5,817 nucleotides of DNA, from contig CADBNJ010000286.1 in the NCBI GenBank assembly GCA_902795955.1, positions 1-5,817 on the forward strand, written 5' to 3'. This DNA comes from Oscillospiraceae bacterium. GTDB lineage: Bacteria > Bacillota > Clostridia > Saccharofermentanales > Saccharofermentanaceae. Made by a program: the position numbers and the translations under genes. The notes below the pieces were generated by a model that was not told the origin of the DNA, ran no database searches, and was given only the letters and a program-made list of their open reading frames with translations. This document shows positions 4,815 to 5,817 of this stretch, piece after piece. The first letter of the stretch is position 1. Each line of letters opens with the position of its first letter.

Positions 4815-5817
4815 GTAAATACTGGAATAAAAAGATAAATCAGGCGCAGCCCTATGTGGCCGGCGAGCAGCCGAAGCCCGGGCAGAAGGTTATAAAGCTT
4901 AATACGAATGAGAATCCGTATCCGCCTTCGCCCGCAGTCCGCAAGGTTCTGGATGAATTTGACATAGCAGATCTGAGGCTCTATCCGAATACGGGTTCCG
5001 ATATCGTAAGGGAAGCAGTCGCAAAGGTTTACGGTATAACGGCCGATAATGTCTTTGTGGGCAACGGCTCGGACGAAGTGCTGGCATTGTGCTGGCAGAC
5101 CTTCTTTGAGAAAGAATACAACACGGGTAAATCTGTGCTCGTTCCTGACATCAGCTACAGCTTCTATCCGGTATTCTCATCCTTCTATGACGTCAGATGC
5201 GAGAGTGTTCCGCTCCGTGAGGGATTCTATATGGATCCTCAGGATTACTGCGGCAGGGACTGCTGCGGAATCGCTTTCGCGAATCCCAATGCCCCTACGG
5301 CAAGACTTATCCCGCTGAATGATATCAGGAAGATCCTTGATGCCAATCCCGGTGTACCGGTCCTGGTTGATGAGGCATATGCGGATTTTGCGGAAGGCTA
5401 TACAAGTGCGGCATCACTTATCGGTGAGTATAAGAACCTTATCGTAACCATGACGCTCTCAAAGTCCTACAGCCTCGCAGGGATCAGGATGGGTTTCGCA
5501 ATGGGCGATGCGGAGCTTATAGAAGGTCTTACGATGGCCAGGGATTCGTTCAACTCATATCCCGGCGACAGAGTGGCACAGAAGGTTGCTGAAGCGGCAC
5601 TGCTCGACAGGGAATACTGGGAGAAGACGAGACAGGCGATCATCAGGACACGCAAGTGGACATCAGACGCGCTCAGGGAACTCGGCTTCGAACTGACGGA
5701 TTCACAGGCGAATTTTGTGTGGGCAAAGCCTCCGGAGCAAATTGACGCACAAACGTTATACAACAGCCTCAAATCTAAGGGTATACTGATAAGGTACTTT
5801 AATAAACCCGTCATCAA
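4811..5817 (+). CDS. hisC: Histidinol-phosphate aminotransferase HisC (3' end outside window)
   Basis: HisC is a PLP-dependent fold-type I aminotransferase that converts imidazole acetol phosphate and glutamate to histidinol phosphate and 2-oxoglutarate. The frame is open from ATG 4811 to the edge: 335 full codons, probably about 20-30 short of the end. Landmarks are KLNTNENPYPPSP (29-41), LYPNTGSD (57-64), the phosphate-binding FVGNGSDEVLAL (82-93), VPDISYSFYP (111-120), NPNAPTARL (158-166), VLVDEAYADF (184-193, with D187 and Y190 contacting PLP), and TLSKSYSLAGIRMGFA (215-230), where K218 is the Schiff-base lysine and R226 a phosphate or carboxylate ligand. The usual PTG of the NPNxPTG motif is PTA here. 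AAGG (4799-4802) lies eight bases upstream, and the ATGA overlap with hisD implies coupled translation. Gene order hisZGDC is typical of Clostridia, where hisB usually follows. Confidence 0.95.
   Translation, partial: MSKYWNKKINQAQPYVAGEQPKPGQKVIKLNTNENPYPPSPAVRKVLDEFDIADLRLYPNTGSDIVREAVAKVYGITADNVFVGNGSDEVLALCWQTFFEKEYNTGKSVLVPDISYSFYPVFSSFYDVRCESVPLREGFYMDPQDYCGRDCCGIAFANPNAPTARLIPLNDIRKILDANPGVPVLVDEAYADFAEGYTSAASLIGEYKNLIVTMTLSKSYSLAGIRMGFAMGDAELIEGLTMARDSFNSYPGDRVAQKVAEAALLDREYWEKTRQAIIRTRKWTSDALRELGFELTDSQANFVWAKPPEQIDAQTLYNSLKSKGILIRYFNKPVI

Noticed and set aside
5467..5817. Open frame on the - strand at the right edge
   Set aside because: It is antisense to the conserved second half of hisC and its Ser/Leu-rich product has no recognisable motif.

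Overview
The window looks like chromosomal DNA of a member of the Bacillota, most likely class Clostridia. The reasons are AGGAGG-type ribosome binding sites, consensus sigma-A promoters, frequent AGG/AGA and ATA codons, the HisZ plus short HisG form of ATP phosphoribosyltransferase, and a YycJ-like/RlmH gene pair. Base composition is roughly balanced in the genes and AT-rich between them. The genus cannot be given from the sequence alone.

Left part (1-607, + strand): the last codons of an apparent YycJ/WalJ-type metallo-beta-lactamase-fold gene overlap the start of a complete rlmH (23S rRNA pseudouridine methyltransferase).

Middle part (608-1676) is an accessory insert between two housekeeping blocks. 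It begins with a degraded hipA-like toxin relic on the + strand: an N-terminal piece joined in frame, through a stop codon, to a probable C-terminal tail, with the kinase core missing. The 3' end of this relic runs antisense into an intact two-gene toxin-antitoxin operon on the - strand, made of a ribbon-helix-helix-like antitoxin followed by a RelE/ParE-family toxin. That operon has its own near-consensus promoter, and an imperfect hairpin sits at its 3' end.

Right part (1590-5817, + strand) is the beginning of a histidine biosynthesis operon, hisZ-hisG-hisD-hisC, with hisC cut by the window edge. The genes are packed with ATGA overlaps or one-base gaps. HisZ and HisG together catalyse the first step (ATP + PRPP), HisD the last two oxidations, and HisC the transamination of imidazole acetol phosphate. 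The operon is driven by a very strong promoter (TTGACA, 16 bp, TGaTATAAT). Two near-identical 16-bp palindromes (CTTTAG-N4-CTAAAG) lie over and just after the expected transcription start. This is the layout of a repressor-controlled operon. The leader is only about 50 nt, too short for a T-box.

The most interesting items are the twin palindromic operator and the layering of one toxin-antitoxin module on the remains of another. I see no clear sign of a wholly new system.
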